DNA of 64,000 nucleotides, from the NCBI RefSeq assembly GCF_001625565.1, contig NZ_AUXS01000015.1, forward strand, positions 248,001 to 312,000, in the 5' to 3' direction. A program made the translations under genes and the position numbers. The notes beneath the pieces were generated by a model. It was not told the origin of the DNA. It made no database searches and saw nothing but the letters and a program-made list of their open reading frames with translations. Numbering within the stretch: position 1 is the stretch's first letter; the number at the start of each line of letters is the position of its first letter. Source of the DNA: Pseudoalteromonas luteoviolacea NCIMB 1944 (GTDB lineage: Bacteria; Pseudomonadota; Gammaproteobacteria; Enterobacterales; Alteromonadaceae). Of the stretch, positions 54,576 through 63,322 are shown one piece after another.

Positions 54576-56333
54576 TTAATTTTGACCAGTTCTACGAGAG
54601 CCTAAAGCTTGTGTTAATAACGCACATTCCAGTCGTTCATCGCTACTTAGGCCTTCTGTTTTGTCTTTTATAAGTAAGGTCTCTAGTCGCAAATTTAAAC
54701 ACTGGTCTTCAATAAATTTAAATGTATGTTTAAATTCATCTTCTAAAGCCTCTTCATGAATATTATGCTGCCAAGTAGCAAGCTTTTTTAAAGCCTCATA
54801 ATCTTGGCCATTTCGAAACGACTCTAAGATATGTGCAGTGGTATATTGAGTGTTTTCTAAACACGTTTGCTGCAACTTTAAAAACAACGCCATACCAGGT
54901 AATTGCATATGCGCAAGCTCGGGCAAATAGTCAACGCTCTGTGCAAGCTGGGGGTGTTGTAACAACAAACCGATAGCGCGACGCATAGGTGTTACTTTAA
55001 ACTTTCGTTCTATGGTATGTTGTTTTTTGGGTGTTGAAAGCTTAGCGGTGAGTTGCTCACGGGTGCGTCCGATCAATCTTGCTAATGTAGTTAGTAGCGA
55101 CTCTTGGTAAAATTCACTGGGTATATTATTAATCAGTGGGATCGCTTCTGCCATTAACTTGGCCTTTCCAGCATCAGTTGTTAGGTCGCACTGCTCAGAC
55201 AGACGATTAAAGAGTACTTTACTATAATCATCCGCACTTAATAACCTCTCTTCGAAATGCGCTTTTCCTTCTTTTTGCACCAAAGAGTCAGGATCTTCTC
55301 CATCAGGTAAAAATACAAAGCCAAGTGATTTACCATCTTTTAGATTGGGTAAAGCATGTTCAAGAGCACGCCATGCGGCATCCCGTCCAGCTCTATCACC
55401 ATCGTAACAGCACACAACTTTATCAGTGTTGCGAAATAATGTTTGCATATGCTCAAGGGTTGTCGCAGTACCGAGTGCAGCGACCGCATAGTCAATACCA
55501 TACTCTGAAAGGGCTACGACATCCATGTATCCCTCTACGATCAGCACTTGTTCTAGTTTTTTATGTGCTTGTTTTGCTTCGTAGAAACCGTACAGTTCAA
55601 AGCTTTTGTGGAAAATTCTCGTTTCTGGTGAATTCAAATATTTTGGGCCTTGATCTTGACCCATAACACGTCCACCAAATGCGATAACACGGCCTCGTTT
55701 ATCACGAATAGGGAACATCAAGCGGTCACGGAAAAAATCGAATTGTCTGCCAGGTGTTTTTTCACTTGCCAGTTTTAATTCTACAAGTTGTTGCCGCTGT
55801 GACGGGTTACGTGCAAGCTTCCCAATTAAGGCATCCCACTCTGGCGGGGCATAGCCAATTTGAAATTTGTTGACTGTTTGTTCTGAAAGTCCTCTTCCTC
55901 TGACATAGCCTTGTACTTGCGCCGCATTACTATGTGTATTTAATTGCTGCTGGTAAAAGCGGGTAGTGTGCATCATTAAGTCATAATCTGACTTCTTTTC
56001 TTCAAAACTTCTTTGTGGCCCACCGATCCCTTGCTCTCTTGGGATCTCAAGGTTATACATACCAGCAAGCTCTTCAATGGCATCAACAAACTCAAGTTTG
56101 TCGTACTCCATCAAGAATGAAATGGCATTACCATTGGCACCGCAACCAAAGCAATGATAAAACTGTTTATCTCTGGAGACGGTAAACGAGGGGGATTTTT
56201 CATTGTGAAATGGACAGCAGGCCTGATAGTCTTTTCCTGCTTTTTTGAGGCCAACTCGACCGTCAATTAATTCGACGATGTCAGTTCTAGCCAATAAGTC
56301 ATCGATAAACTGTCTTGGAATTTTGCCAGCCAT
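54576..56333 (-). CDS. dnaG: DNA primase
   Basis: A 585-residue primase that makes RNA primers at the replication fork. The zinc finger has Cys40, His43, Cys61 and Cys64 (CPFH and CFGC). The RNA polymerase domain with the TOPRIM fold has VEGYMDV (about 266-272) and [12 protein letters not shown] (about 310-321). The C-terminal region (about 440-585) is the helicase-binding domain. It is the middle gene of the macromolecular synthesis operon with rpsU and rpoD. Confidence 0.97.
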   Translation of the reverse strand: MAGKIPRQFIDDLLARTDIVELIDGRVGLKKAGKDYQACCPFHNEKSPSFTVSRDKQFYHCFGCGANGNAISFLMEYDKLEFVDAIEELAGMYNLEIPREQGIGGPQRSFEEKKSDYDLMMHTTRFYQQQLNTHSNAAQVQGYVRGRGLSEQTVNKFQIGYAPPEWDALIGKLARNPSQRQQLVELKLASEKTPGRQFDFFRDRLMFPIRDKRGRVIAFGGRVMGQDQGPKYLNSPETRIFHKSFELYGFYEAKQAHKKLEQVLIVEGYMDVVALSEYGIDYAVAALGTATTLEHMQTLFRNTDKVVCCYDGDRAGRDAAWRALEHALPNLKDGKSLGFVFLPDGEDPDSLVQKEGKAHFEERLLSADDYSKVLFNRLSEQCDLTTDAGKAKLMAEAIPLINNIPSEFYQESLLTTLARLIGRTREQLTAKLSTPKKQHTIERKFKVTPMRRAIGLLLQHPQLAQSVDYLPELAHMQLPGMALFLKLQQTCLENTQYTTAHILESFRNGQDYEALKKLATWQHNIHEEALEDEFKHTFKFIEDQCLNLRLETLLIKDKTEGLSSDERLECALLTQALGSRRTGQN

Positions 56334-56357
56334 AGTTTTCCTAACGCTTATACGAAG

Positions 56358-56380
56358 AAACCGAGCACAAGGCTCGGTTT
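56358..56380 (-). terminator. Stem-loop between yqeY and dnaG
   Basis: AAACCGAGC and GCTCGGTTT form a 9-bp stem with a 5-base loop. Downstream bases on the minus strand (CTTCGTATAAG) lack a U-run, so it may be a partial terminator or processing site that lowers dnaG expression, comparable to the terminator before dnaG in the E. coli operon. Confidence 0.6.
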
Positions 56381-56409
56381 ACTAATTTCATACATTTGTA
56401 TGTGGGTAA

Positions 56410-56856
56410 TTATGCGCTTAATCTTTGTTTAATTAAACCAGAGATTTTGCCCATGTCGGCACGACCTTCCGCTTTCGCTTTGATCACACCCATTACTTTA
56501 CCCATGTCTTGCATACCAGCTGCGCCTGTGTCAGCGATTGCAGCATCGATCATCTCAAGTACTTCTTCTTCAGACAAAGGCTGAGGTAAGAATGACTCAA
56601 GTACTGATATTTCACCAGCCTCGATTTGTGCTAAGTCTTCTCTTCCAGCATCAGTATACTGTGTGAAAGAGTCTTTACGCTGTTTAACCAGTTTAACCAA
56701 CACCGAGGTGATACCAGCATCATCTAACGTTGTCTGGTTATCAATTTCGCGTTGCTTGACTTCAGCTAGAGCTGCTCTGATAGCCGTAAGACGAGGTTTG
56801 TCTTTGGCTTTCATTGCTTCCTTTTGGGCGTCTTTTAGCGTCGCTAATAAGCTCAT
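56410..56856 (-). CDS. yqeY: GatB/YqeY-domain protein
   Basis: A 148-residue helical protein of the YqeY family, related to the tail domain of the GatB amidotransferase subunit that contacts tRNA. It begins with a helix rich in Lys/Ala (DAQKEAMKAKDK) and ends with the KAEGRADMGKISGLIKQRL segment. Function is not established in bacteria. The gene is often inserted between rpsU and dnaG, as here. Confidence 0.9.
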   Translation of the reverse strand: MSLLATLKDAQKEAMKAKDKPRLTAIRAALAEVKQREIDNQTTLDDAGITSVLVKLVKQRKDSFTQYTDAGREDLAQIEAGEISVLESFLPQPLSEEEVLEMIDAAIADTGAAGMQDMGKVMGVIKAKAEGRADMGKISGLIKQRLSA

Positions 56857-56877
56857 ATGTACAAGACCAAATGTTAA

Positions 56878-57093
56878 TTAGTATAGTTTAACGCGACGTG
56901 CGTTTTCACGAGAAAGCTTTTTCATGTGACGCTTTACAGCTGCTGCTTTCTTACGCTTACGTTCTGCAGTTGGCTTCTCATAGTGCTCGCGACGACGAAC
57001 TTCTGAAAGGATACCTGCTTTTTCACATGAACGCTTGAAACGACGAAGTGCTACGTCAAACGGTTCGTTTTCTCTTACTTTAATTACTGGCAT
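56878..57093 (-). CDS. rpsU: 30S ribosomal protein S21
   Basis: A 71-residue, very basic protein with the S21 opening [20 protein letters not shown] and an Arg/Lys-rich tail. S21 helps base pairing of the Shine-Dalgarno with 16S rRNA. Length is identical to the E. coli protein. It heads the macromolecular synthesis operon and has a hairpin in its leader. Confidence 0.97.
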   Translation of the reverse strand: MPVIKVRENEPFDVALRRFKRSCEKAGILSEVRRREHYEKPTAERKRKKAAAVKRHMKKLSRENARRVKLY

Positions 57094-57129
57094 TAAAAAT
57101 TCACCTACCTAAATAATGAGCTTGGCTCA

Positions 57130-57152
57130 AATTGACCGAAAAATGGTCAATT
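57130..57152 (-). other. Hairpin in the rpsU upstream region
   Basis: AATTGACC and GGTCAATT form a perfect 8-bp stem with a 7-base A-rich loop, 37 bp upstream of the rpsU start. TTGACC could also serve as a -35 on the minus strand, but I found no convincing -10 partner. It could be a regulator site or a leader hairpin. Confidence 0.4.
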
Positions 57153-57257
57153 GGTTCAAAAATGGTGCGGTATTGTAAGCCGAAGCGAGACCGCGTGTAA
57201 AGATCAAATTATAGCGGATCTGAATAATTGTGTCATGCACTAATATCCATGGGCGAT

Positions 57258-57854
57258 TTAAGGCGCGGATATGTCAGTTCGGCGAAAAAGCATGCAGTTC
57301 ACTTGACCAGCTTTTTTCTCTTTTAGCAACTGCCAGTTAGCTGGAAAATCCGGTTGTGCTTCTTTCTCAAATTCGACATAAATTAGCGAGTCATTATTTA
57401 GCCACCCAGCACTTTCGAGTAATTCACAACAAGGAGAAACTAGGTTCTTTCTAAACGGGGGATCGAGATAAACAATGTCGAAATTGCGTTGTTGTGAGTT
57501 GTTACTCAAATAATCTAATGCGCTACCGTTTATCACCTGTGCGTTGTCCAACGCAAGTGTTTGTATATTTTGTTTGATTTGGGCGGCCGCGGTTTTGTCT
57601 AATTCTATAAAGGTTGCATGATTGGCAAATCGTGAGAGAGACTCTAACCCTAAGCTGCCGGAGCCCGCAAAACAATCCAGAACATCTGCATCTCGCGTGT
57701 CAGCCATTAGCCAATTGAATACAGTTTCTTTCACTCGATCGGTCGTAGGCCGAAGGCCTTCAACATCTTTAACTGGCAACTTTCGGCCTTTAAATTTACC
57801 GCTAATAATTCGAATGTGGCCATCCGTTCGAGTTTGAGGCTTTCTTTTTTTCAT
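57258..57854 (-). CDS. rsmD: 16S rRNA (guanine966-N2)-methyltransferase
   Basis: A 198-residue methyltransferase with the opening IRIISGKFKGRKL (about 14-26), RPTTDRVKETVFNWL (about 36-50), motif I DCFAGSGSLGLE and the catalytic DPPF motif (YLDPPFRK). RsmD modifies G966 of 16S rRNA during 30S assembly. It is divergent from ftsY, as in many gammaproteobacteria. Confidence 0.95.
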   Translation of the reverse strand: MKKRKPQTRTDGHIRIISGKFKGRKLPVKDVEGLRPTTDRVKETVFNWLMADTRDADVLDCFAGSGSLGLESLSRFANHATFIELDKTAAAQIKQNIQTLALDNAQVINGSALDYLSNNSQQRNFDIVYLDPPFRKNLVSPCCELLESAGWLNNDSLIYVEFEKEAQPDFPANWQLLKEKKAGQVNCMLFRRTDISAP

Positions 57855-57904
57855 ATATTTTCGCTATCGAGTTGGTTGTGCTCGATTATAAAGTTTTCAT
57901 CTAC

Positions 57905-57934
57905 TTGGAACATGATACACTACGCGCATATTAT
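57905..57934 (+). promoter_or_regulatory. Candidate sigma-70 promoter for ftsY
   Basis: TTGGAA (57905-57910), 18-bp spacer, TATTAT (57929-57934). The -10 has one mismatch to consensus and the -35 two. It would give a leader of about 200 bases before the ftsY ATG. Confidence 0.4.
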
Positions 57935-58142
57935 GGCGTTAACTTAGTGATTATAACAATTATCGCAAAGTCTTTTATGTGATTATTGATGTCTTTGTAC
58001 AAGCCTTAGAGCCTAATAAACACTGATAAATAGTGAAGCGCAGTCAATGCGGCACTGCACAGCGTTATGCTTTATGGTGGTGATCATAGATACGGTTATG
58101 GCGACTAAATCACGATACAAACTTTAATGGTATTAGTTGGTT

Positions 58143-60323
58143 ATGGGAAAGAAAAACAAATTTTTATCTTGGTTGGGGTTTGGTAAATCCGACAAAGAAC
58201 AGGCTGAGCGAGAAGAAGCAGAACGTTTAGTCAAAGAACAAGCAGAGCGCGAAGAAACAGAACGTCTTGCCAAAGAACAAGCTGAGCGTGAAGAAGCGGA
58301 ACGTCTAGCTAAAGAACAAGCAGAACGTGAAGAAGCAGAACGTCTTGCCAAAGAACAAGCAGAGCGTGAAGAAGCGGAACGTCTAGCTAAAGAACAAGCA
58401 GAACGTGAAGAATCGGAACGTCTAGCTAAAGAACAAGCAGAACGTGAAGAAGCAGAACGTCTTGCCAAAGAACAAGCAGAGCGTGAAGAAGCGGAACGTC
58501 TAGCTAAAGAACAAGCAGAACGTGAAGAATCGGAACGTCTAGCTAAAGAGCAAGCAGAACGTGAAGAAACGGAACGTTTAGCTAAAGAACAAGCAGAACG
58601 TGAAGAAGCAGAGCGTCTTGCCAAAGAGCAAGCTGAACGTGAAGAAGTAGAGCGTCTTGCCAAAGAACAGGCTGAGCGTGAAGAAGCAGAACGTCTAGCT
58701 AAAGAGCAAGCAGAACGTGAAGAAGCAGAGCGTCTTGCTAAAGAAAATGCTGAACGTGAAGAAGTAGAGCGTCTTGCCAAAGAACAAGCTGAACGTGAAG
58801 AAGCGGAACGTCTAGCTAAAGAACAGGCTGAGCGTGAAGAAGCGAAACGTCTAGCTAAAGAGCAAGCAGAACGTGAAGAAGCAGAACGTCTTGCCAAAGA
58901 ACAAGCTGAACGTGAAGAAGCACTGCGTCGTGCCAAAGAACAAGCTGAACGTGAAGAAGCAGAGCGTCTAGCTAAAGAACAGGCAGAACGTGAAGAAGCA
59001 CTGCGTCTAGCTAAAGAGCAAGCTGAACGCGAAGAAGCAGAGCGTCTAGCTAAAGAGCAAGCTGAACGCGAAGAAGCACAGCGTCTTGCCAAAGAACAAG
59101 CTGAACGCGAAGAAGCAGAGCGTCTTGCCAAAGAAAAGGCTGAACGTGAAGAAGCAGAGCGTCTAGCTAAAGAACAGGCAGAACGTGAAGAAGCAGAGCG
59201 TCTTGCTAAAGAACAAGCTGAACGTGAAGAAGCTGAGCGTCTTGCCAAAGAGCAAGCTGAACGCGAAGAAGCAGAGCGTCTTGCTAAAGAACAGGCAGAA
59301 CGCGAAGAAGTAGAGCGTCTTGCTAAAGAAAAGGCAGAACGAGAAGAAGCAGAGCGTCTTGCCAAAGAGCAAGCTGAAGCGGAAAAACCAAAGAAAAAAG
59401 GTTTTTTTGCACGTTTAAAACAAGGCCTTTTGAAAACAAAAGAGAATATTGGGTCTGGTTTTGCGTCGATATTCCGAGGCAAAAAAATTGACGACGATCT
59501 GTTTGAGGAGCTTGAAACACAGTTACTAACAGCTGACTTGGGCGTTGAAACAACCATGAAGCTGATTGACAACTTGACCGACGCAGCCGATCGCAAGCAA
59601 TTAAAAGATGGCGATGCGCTATACGAGTTGATGAAGAGTGAAATGGCTGAGATCTTGAAGGATGCAGAGCAACCGCTTGAAATTAATCCGGGTAAAAAGC
59701 CTTACGTCATTCTAATGGTAGGTGTAAATGGAGTCGGTAAGACCACAACTATAGGTAAAATGGCGAAGCAATTCCAATCGCAAGGGAAATCTGTGATGCT
59801 GGCTGCTGGTGATACTTTCCGTGCAGCGGCAGTGGAGCAGTTGCAGGTTTGGGGTGAGCGAAATGATATCCCAGTAGTCGCACAGCACACTGGTGCCGAC
59901 AGTGCTTCTGTTGTATTTGATGCCTTTCAAGCTGCACAGGCTCGCAATGTCGATGTGCTAATCGCTGATACGGCAGGTCGTCTGCAAAATAAAGACAACC
60001 TCATGCAAGAGCTTGAAAAAATTGCGCGAGTAATGAAAAAGCTAGATCCTGAAGCGCCTCATGAAGTGATGTTAACGATTGATGCGGGCACAGGACAAAA
60101 TGCAATTAGCCAAGTTAAACTATTTGATCAGGCTGTTGGTTTGACGGGTATTACTCTGACCAAGCTAGACGGTACAGCTAAAGGTGGGGTTATTTTTGCG
60201 GTTGCAGATCAGTTTAAAGTGCCAATTCGTTATATTGGTGTCGGTGAAGGAATCGATGATTTGAGAACCTTTAAGAGCGATGACTTTATCGAGGCACTAT
60301 TTAGCCAAGATGATGAAAAGTAA
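58143..60323 (+). CDS. ftsY: Signal recognition particle receptor FtsY with a giant repeat domain
   Basis: The ATG at 58143 is used (726 residues); a TTG at 58137 is also in frame. FtsY is the GTPase that docks the signal recognition particle at the membrane and hands nascent membrane proteins to SecYEG. The C-terminal NG domain (about 425-726) is complete: amphipathic start [10 protein letters not shown]-loop [15 protein letters not shown] and [10 protein letters not shown]. The N-terminal A domain is replaced by thirty copies of a 13-residue charged repeat (residues 19-408), so the protein is about 230 residues longer than E. coli FtsY (497). Residues 1-18 keep a basic amphipathic start ([13 protein letters not shown]) likely to touch the membrane. 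Confidence 0.95.
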   Translation: MGKKNKFLSWLGFGKSDKEQAEREEAERLVKEQAEREETERLAKEQAEREEAERLAKEQAEREEAERLAKEQAEREEAERLAKEQAEREESERLAKEQAEREEAERLAKEQAEREEAERLAKEQAEREESERLAKEQAEREETERLAKEQAEREEAERLAKEQAEREEVERLAKEQAEREEAERLAKEQAEREEAERLAKENAEREEVERLAKEQAEREEAERLAKEQAEREEAKRLAKEQAEREEAERLAKEQAEREEALRRAKEQAEREEAERLAKEQAEREEALRLAKEQAEREEAERLAKEQAEREEAQRLAKEQAEREEAERLAKEKAEREEAERLAKEQAEREEAERLAKEQAEREEAERLAKEQAEREEAERLAKEQAEREEVERLAKEKAEREEAERLAKEQAEAEKPKKKGFFARLKQGLLKTKENIGSGFASIFRGKKIDDDLFEELETQLLTADLGVETTMKLIDNLTDAADRKQLKDGDALYELMKSEMAEILKDAEQPLEINPGKKPYVILMVGVNGVGKTTTIGKMAKQFQSQGKSVMLAAGDTFRAAAVEQLQVWGERNDIPVVAQHTGADSASVVFDAFQAAQARNVDVLIADTAGRLQNKDNLMQELEKIARVMKKLDPEAPHEVMLTIDAGTGQNAISQVKLFDQAVGLTGITLTKLDGTAKGGVIFAVADQFKVPIRYIGVGEGIDDLRTFKSDDFIEALFSQDDEK
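58197..59366 (+). repeat. Thirty 39-bp in-frame tandem repeats in ftsY
   Basis: Thirty consecutive 39-bp units encode [13 protein letters not shown] or close variants; I counted them in the DNA. Substitutions concentrate at the tenth-position codons (A, T, S, V, K, L or Q before R) and at EQ/EK/EN. Units 4-6 (58314-58430) and 7-9 (58431-58547) are identical over 117 bp. The 13-residue period and the charge pattern suit one long, rigid alpha helix, since 13 residues is not a heptad multiple. Confidence 0.95.
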
Positions 60324-60338
60324 CAGCTAAGAGTTAGA

Positions 60339-60367
60339 AAGCGCCCACTTAGTCGAGGCGCTTTTTA
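60339..60367 (+). terminator. Intrinsic terminator between ftsY and ftsE
   Basis: AAAGCGCC (60339-60346) and GGCGCTTT (60358-60365) form an 8-bp stem with an 11-base loop and a T-run. It lies about 40 bp before ftsE, so ftsEX is probably partly independent of ftsY. Confidence 0.75.
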
Positions 60368-60405
60368 ATTTTAAGGATGGAGCATACGCATTTTGTAGGT
60401 CGCAT

Positions 60406-61110
60406 ATGATTAAATTTGAACAAGTAAGTAAAACTTACCCTGGTGGTCACCGAGCTCTAGAAAAAGTAAGTTTCGAGCTTGGAAAGGGTGAACTGGCTTT
60501 TTTAACAGGCCACAGCGGCGCGGGGAAAAGTACGTTGCTGAAGTTGATTAGCTTAATGGAGCGCCCCTCCGCAGGAAAAGTATTTATCAACGATGTTGAT
60601 TTAAATAGTATCTCCAATCGCCAAGTTCCTTTTGTTCGTCGTGATATCGGCATTATTTTTCAAAACCATCGATTGCTTGAACGTTATAATGTCTTCGACA
60701 ACGTTGCTTTACCTCTGGTAATTGAAGGTACACACAGAAAGCACATTACTAAGCGTGTTCATGCAGCATTGGACAAAGTTGGATTATTGGACAAAATCAA
60801 GTGCCAGCCTAGTACGTTGTCAGGGGGGGAGCAGCAGCGAGTCGGTATTGCACGCGCGATTGTAAATTCTCCGCCTTTGCTGCTAGCAGATGAGCCAACA
60901 GGTAATTTAGATCCAGAATTATCAATGGAAATTTTAAGCTTGTTTGAAGATTTTAATCGTCATGGTACATCTGTGCTTATCGCCACCCATGATTTGGGTT
61001 TAATTGCCCGTATGAAGTACCGCAGTTTGACACTTGATCATGGTCGCATGCTACAAGACCCTCTAGCCATTGATCCTCTTAAAGGTGACTTTATCGGGGG
61101 GACACTATGA
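60406..61110 (+). CDS. ftsE: Cell division ATP-binding protein FtsE
   Basis: A 234-residue ABC ATPase. Walker A GHSGAGKST is at 35-43, the signature LSGGEQQRVGIARA near 138-151, Walker B LLLADEPTGNLDPE follows and the switch His is in IATHD. With FtsX it signals to periplasmic amidase activators at the division septum instead of transporting a substrate. Its end overlaps ftsX by 4 bp (ATGA). Confidence 0.96.
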   Translation: MIKFEQVSKTYPGGHRALEKVSFELGKGELAFLTGHSGAGKSTLLKLISLMERPSAGKVFINDVDLNSISNRQVPFVRRDIGIIFQNHRLLERYNVFDNVALPLVIEGTHRKHITKRVHAALDKVGLLDKIKCQPSTLSGGEQQRVGIARAIVNSPPLLLADEPTGNLDPELSMEILSLFEDFNRHGTSVLIATHDLGLIARMKYRSLTLDHGRMLQDPLAIDPLKGDFIGGTL

Positions 61111-62093
61111 GTTTGTTATTCAAAGGTCGCGGCAACCAAGTTAATAGCCAAGATAAATCTGTGGTTTTAAAGTTGTACTTTTTTGTACTGACCATTTTTC
61201 GGCACGGCATACACAGCCTAGGTGAGATGTGGCGCACACCTATGGCTTCAATGATGACGATTTTGGTATTGGGCTTAAGCCTAACCTTACCGACAACCCT
61301 ATATGTAGTCGTAAAAAACGTTCAGAAAGTCAGCAGTGGGTTTCAAGAAGCAGCTGAGATATCTCTGTTTGTAAAAGAAGATATTAGTGCTCAAGAGACA
61401 CAAACATTGGTAAAACGATTAGCACTTTACCCCGAGGTAGAGTCGGTCAGTTTTATTTCTCAATCTCAGGCACTAGAAGAGTTCAAGCAGGTGTCGGGCT
61501 TTGGTCAAGCATTGGATTATTTAGAAGAAAACCCTCTTCCCAGTGTGGTATTGGTGACTCCAACCAAGCGTCACCGAGGCGCGGAAAGTGCTCAAGTGTT
61601 ATTAGAAAAACTTGAAAGTGAGCGTGAGGTTGAGTTTGGTAAACTAGATATTGAATGGCTTGAGCGCTTGAATGCACTACTTGGCTTATTAAAAGAAAGT
61701 GTATTTACAGTAGGGGTCTTATTGTTAAGTGCAGTGGTATTGATTATTGGCAATACTATACGTTTATCGATTATGGATAAAAAAGAAGAGATCCAGGTAT
61801 TGAAGCTTGTAGGGGCAACCAATACCTTTATTCATACTCCCTTTTTATGGACTGGGATATGGTACGGTATCGTTGGAGGGTTGGTCGCTTTTATATGTGT
61901 TGTTTTGATGCTGTGGTGGCTAGAGTCTGCTGTATCTCTTGTCGTTGGTGTTTATCAAAGTAACTTTGTGCTAGAAGGGTTAAATCTCTCAGAGCTGTCC
62001 TTTTTACTCATGTTAGCTATTTTTCTCGGCTTTATCGGTTCTTATCTATCAGTGCAAAAATATATCCGAGAAATTGAGCCCGAAAAGGTGTAG
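61107..62093 (+). CDS. ftsX: Cell division membrane protein FtsX
   Basis: A 328-residue protein with four transmembrane helices (about 50-72, 205-225, 250-275 and 296-316) and a large periplasmic loop between the first two, which in known FtsX binds EnvC. The EIQVLKLVGATNTFI segment (about 229-243) is the conserved FtsX/MacB coupling region. It is translationally coupled to ftsE and is followed by a terminator-like hairpin. Confidence 0.95.
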   Translation: MSLLFKGRGNQVNSQDKSVVLKLYFFVLTIFRHGIHSLGEMWRTPMASMMTILVLGLSLTLPTTLYVVVKNVQKVSSGFQEAAEISLFVKEDISAQETQTLVKRLALYPEVESVSFISQSQALEEFKQVSGFGQALDYLEENPLPSVVLVTPTKRHRGAESAQVLLEKLESEREVEFGKLDIEWLERLNALLGLLKESVFTVGVLLLSAVVLIIGNTIRLSIMDKKEEIQVLKLVGATNTFIHTPFLWTGIWYGIVGGLVAFICVVLMLWWLESAVSLVVGVYQSNFVLEGLNLSELSFLLMLAIFLGFIGSYLSVQKYIREIEPEKV

Positions 62094-62106
62094 TTTTAAC
62101 TTTTTA

Positions 62107-62131
62107 GCAGGCTTGTTTGAAACAAGTCTGC
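62107..62131 (+). terminator. Hairpin after ftsX
   Basis: GCAG-g-CTTGTT and AACAAG-t-CTGC form a 10-bp stem with one G-T pair and a 3-base loop, followed by GTTGTTTTC. It begins 13 bases after the ftsX stop. Confidence 0.7.
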
Positions 62132-62232
62132 GTTGTTTTCATAGCTACCTACCATCACGCTAAAATTCATCAATAATTAACCCTATAAATATCAATGGCT
62201 TATTTGTTCATTTATTGTTAATAATAAAAAGC

Positions 62233-62262
62233 TTGATCTTTGGTCAAGAAAAGTAGTAGATT
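62233..62262 (+). promoter_or_regulatory. Candidate sigma-70 promoter of rpoH
   Basis: TTGATC (62233-62238), 18-bp spacer, TAGATT (62257-62262). Predicted transcription start near 62268, inside the left arm of the CIRCE element. The -35 region also lies in a small stem (CTTGATC with GGTCAAG). Confidence 0.5.
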
Positions 62263-62266
62263 GCAG

Positions 62267-62293
62267 TTAGCACTCTAAGGGTTAGAGTGCTAA
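62267..62293 (+). promoter_or_regulatory. Perfect CIRCE operator (HrcA site) before rpoH
   Basis: TTAGCACTC (62267-62275), 9-bp spacer, GAGTGCTAA (62285-62293): this is the exact textbook CIRCE element bound by the heat-shock repressor HrcA. It starts at the predicted transcription start and ends 32 bp before the rpoH ATG. In the transcript the same bases form a 9-bp hairpin. Confidence 0.85.
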
Positions 62294-62325
62294 AATAGAC
62301 TAAGAATTTATCACTGAGGTGAAAA

Positions 62326-63189
62326 ATGAGTAAAGACACATATGCAATGGCATTAACAGTTGGGCAGCAAAGTGCAAGTATTGAAGGGTATTTGCAGGCT
62401 GTTAGCACTATCCCTATGCTGGACGCTGAAAAGGAACACAAGCTTGCAACTCGTCTTCATGAAAATGGTGACTTAGATGCAGCTAAACAGCTCATTATGT
62501 CTCACCTCAGATTTGTAGCGCACATCGCAAAAAGTTACTCAGGGTATGGTTTGCCGCAAGCAGATCTTATTCAAGAAGGTAATATTGGCCTGATGAAGGC
62601 GGTAAAACGTTTTAACCCAACAGTAGGTGTCAGATTGGTTTCTTTTGCCGTACATTGGATTAAAGCTGAAATCCATGAGTATGTACTTAAAAACTGGCGA
62701 ATCGTGAAAGTTGCTACGACAAAAGCACAGCGCAAACTATTTTTTAACCTTCGTAAGAACAAAAAACGCTTGGGTTGGTTCAACCAAGAAGAAGTTAGCA
62801 CTGTGGCTTCAGAGCTGGGTGTTAGCGAAAAAGAAGTACGTGAAATGGAATCTCGCATGAGTGGTCAGGACATGGGTTTTGATTTAGGTGCAGATGAAGA
62901 TGAAGGTAGTCAAAGTGGCAACTTCTCACCAGTTCAGTACTTAGCAGATTCAAACAGTGACATTGCCGAAGTGATTGAAGAAGAGCAGTTTCAACAGCAG
63001 TCACAAAACCGCTTGTTGGCGGCAATGAAAACGTTAGATGAGCGTTCTCAGGACATTGTTGCAGCGAGATGGTTGGCTGAAGACAAAGCAACCCTACAAG
63101 ATTTAGCTGATAAATATAGTGTTTCTGCTGAACGTGTTCGCCAGCTAGAAAAGTCAGCAATGAAAAAACTGCAGGCTGCTATGAGCTAA
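62326..63189 (+). CDS. rpoH: Heat-shock sigma factor RpoH (sigma 32)
   Basis: A 287-residue sigma factor, same size as E. coli RpoH (284). Region 2 has [12 protein letters not shown] and [19 protein letters not shown] (78-96), and the RpoH box reads [15 protein letters not shown] at 135-149, nearly identical to the E. coli box. Region 4 ends with the [17 protein letters not shown] helix. It activates chaperone and protease genes. Control by HrcA through the CIRCE site is predicted, in addition to the usual post-translational control. Confidence 0.97.
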   Translation: MSKDTYAMALTVGQQSASIEGYLQAVSTIPMLDAEKEHKLATRLHENGDLDAAKQLIMSHLRFVAHIAKSYSGYGLPQADLIQEGNIGLMKAVKRFNPTVGVRLVSFAVHWIKAEIHEYVLKNWRIVKVATTKAQRKLFFNLRKNKKRLGWFNQEEVSTVASELGVSEKEVREMESRMSGQDMGFDLGADEDEGSQSGNFSPVQYLADSNSDIAEVIEEEQFQQQSQNRLLAAMKTLDERSQDIVAARWLAEDKATLQDLADKYSVSAERVRQLEKSAMKKLQAAMS

Positions 63190-63212
63190 GACTAACTTGT
63201 AATAATTTTAAG

Positions 63213-63246
63213 AATACCGCCCCAATTATGGGGCGGTATTTTTTTG
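63213..63246 (+). terminator. Intrinsic terminator after rpoH
   Basis: AATACCGCCCC and GGGGCGGTATT form a perfect 11-bp GC-rich stem with a 6-base loop and a T-run. Confidence 0.9.
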
Positions 63247-63322
63247 TGTCATAAAAAATTGAGCTTACAAGTGTACGCTTATTTGATTATAATACACCGC
63301 TCAAGTTATAGGAGGGCTGAGT

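Noticed and set aside
58133..59596. 487-codon open frame antisense to ftsY
   Set aside because: It exists because the 39-bp repeat has no stop codons in this antisense frame; the product is a monotonous [13 protein letters not shown] repeat with no ribosome binding site logic. ftsY on the plus strand is certain.
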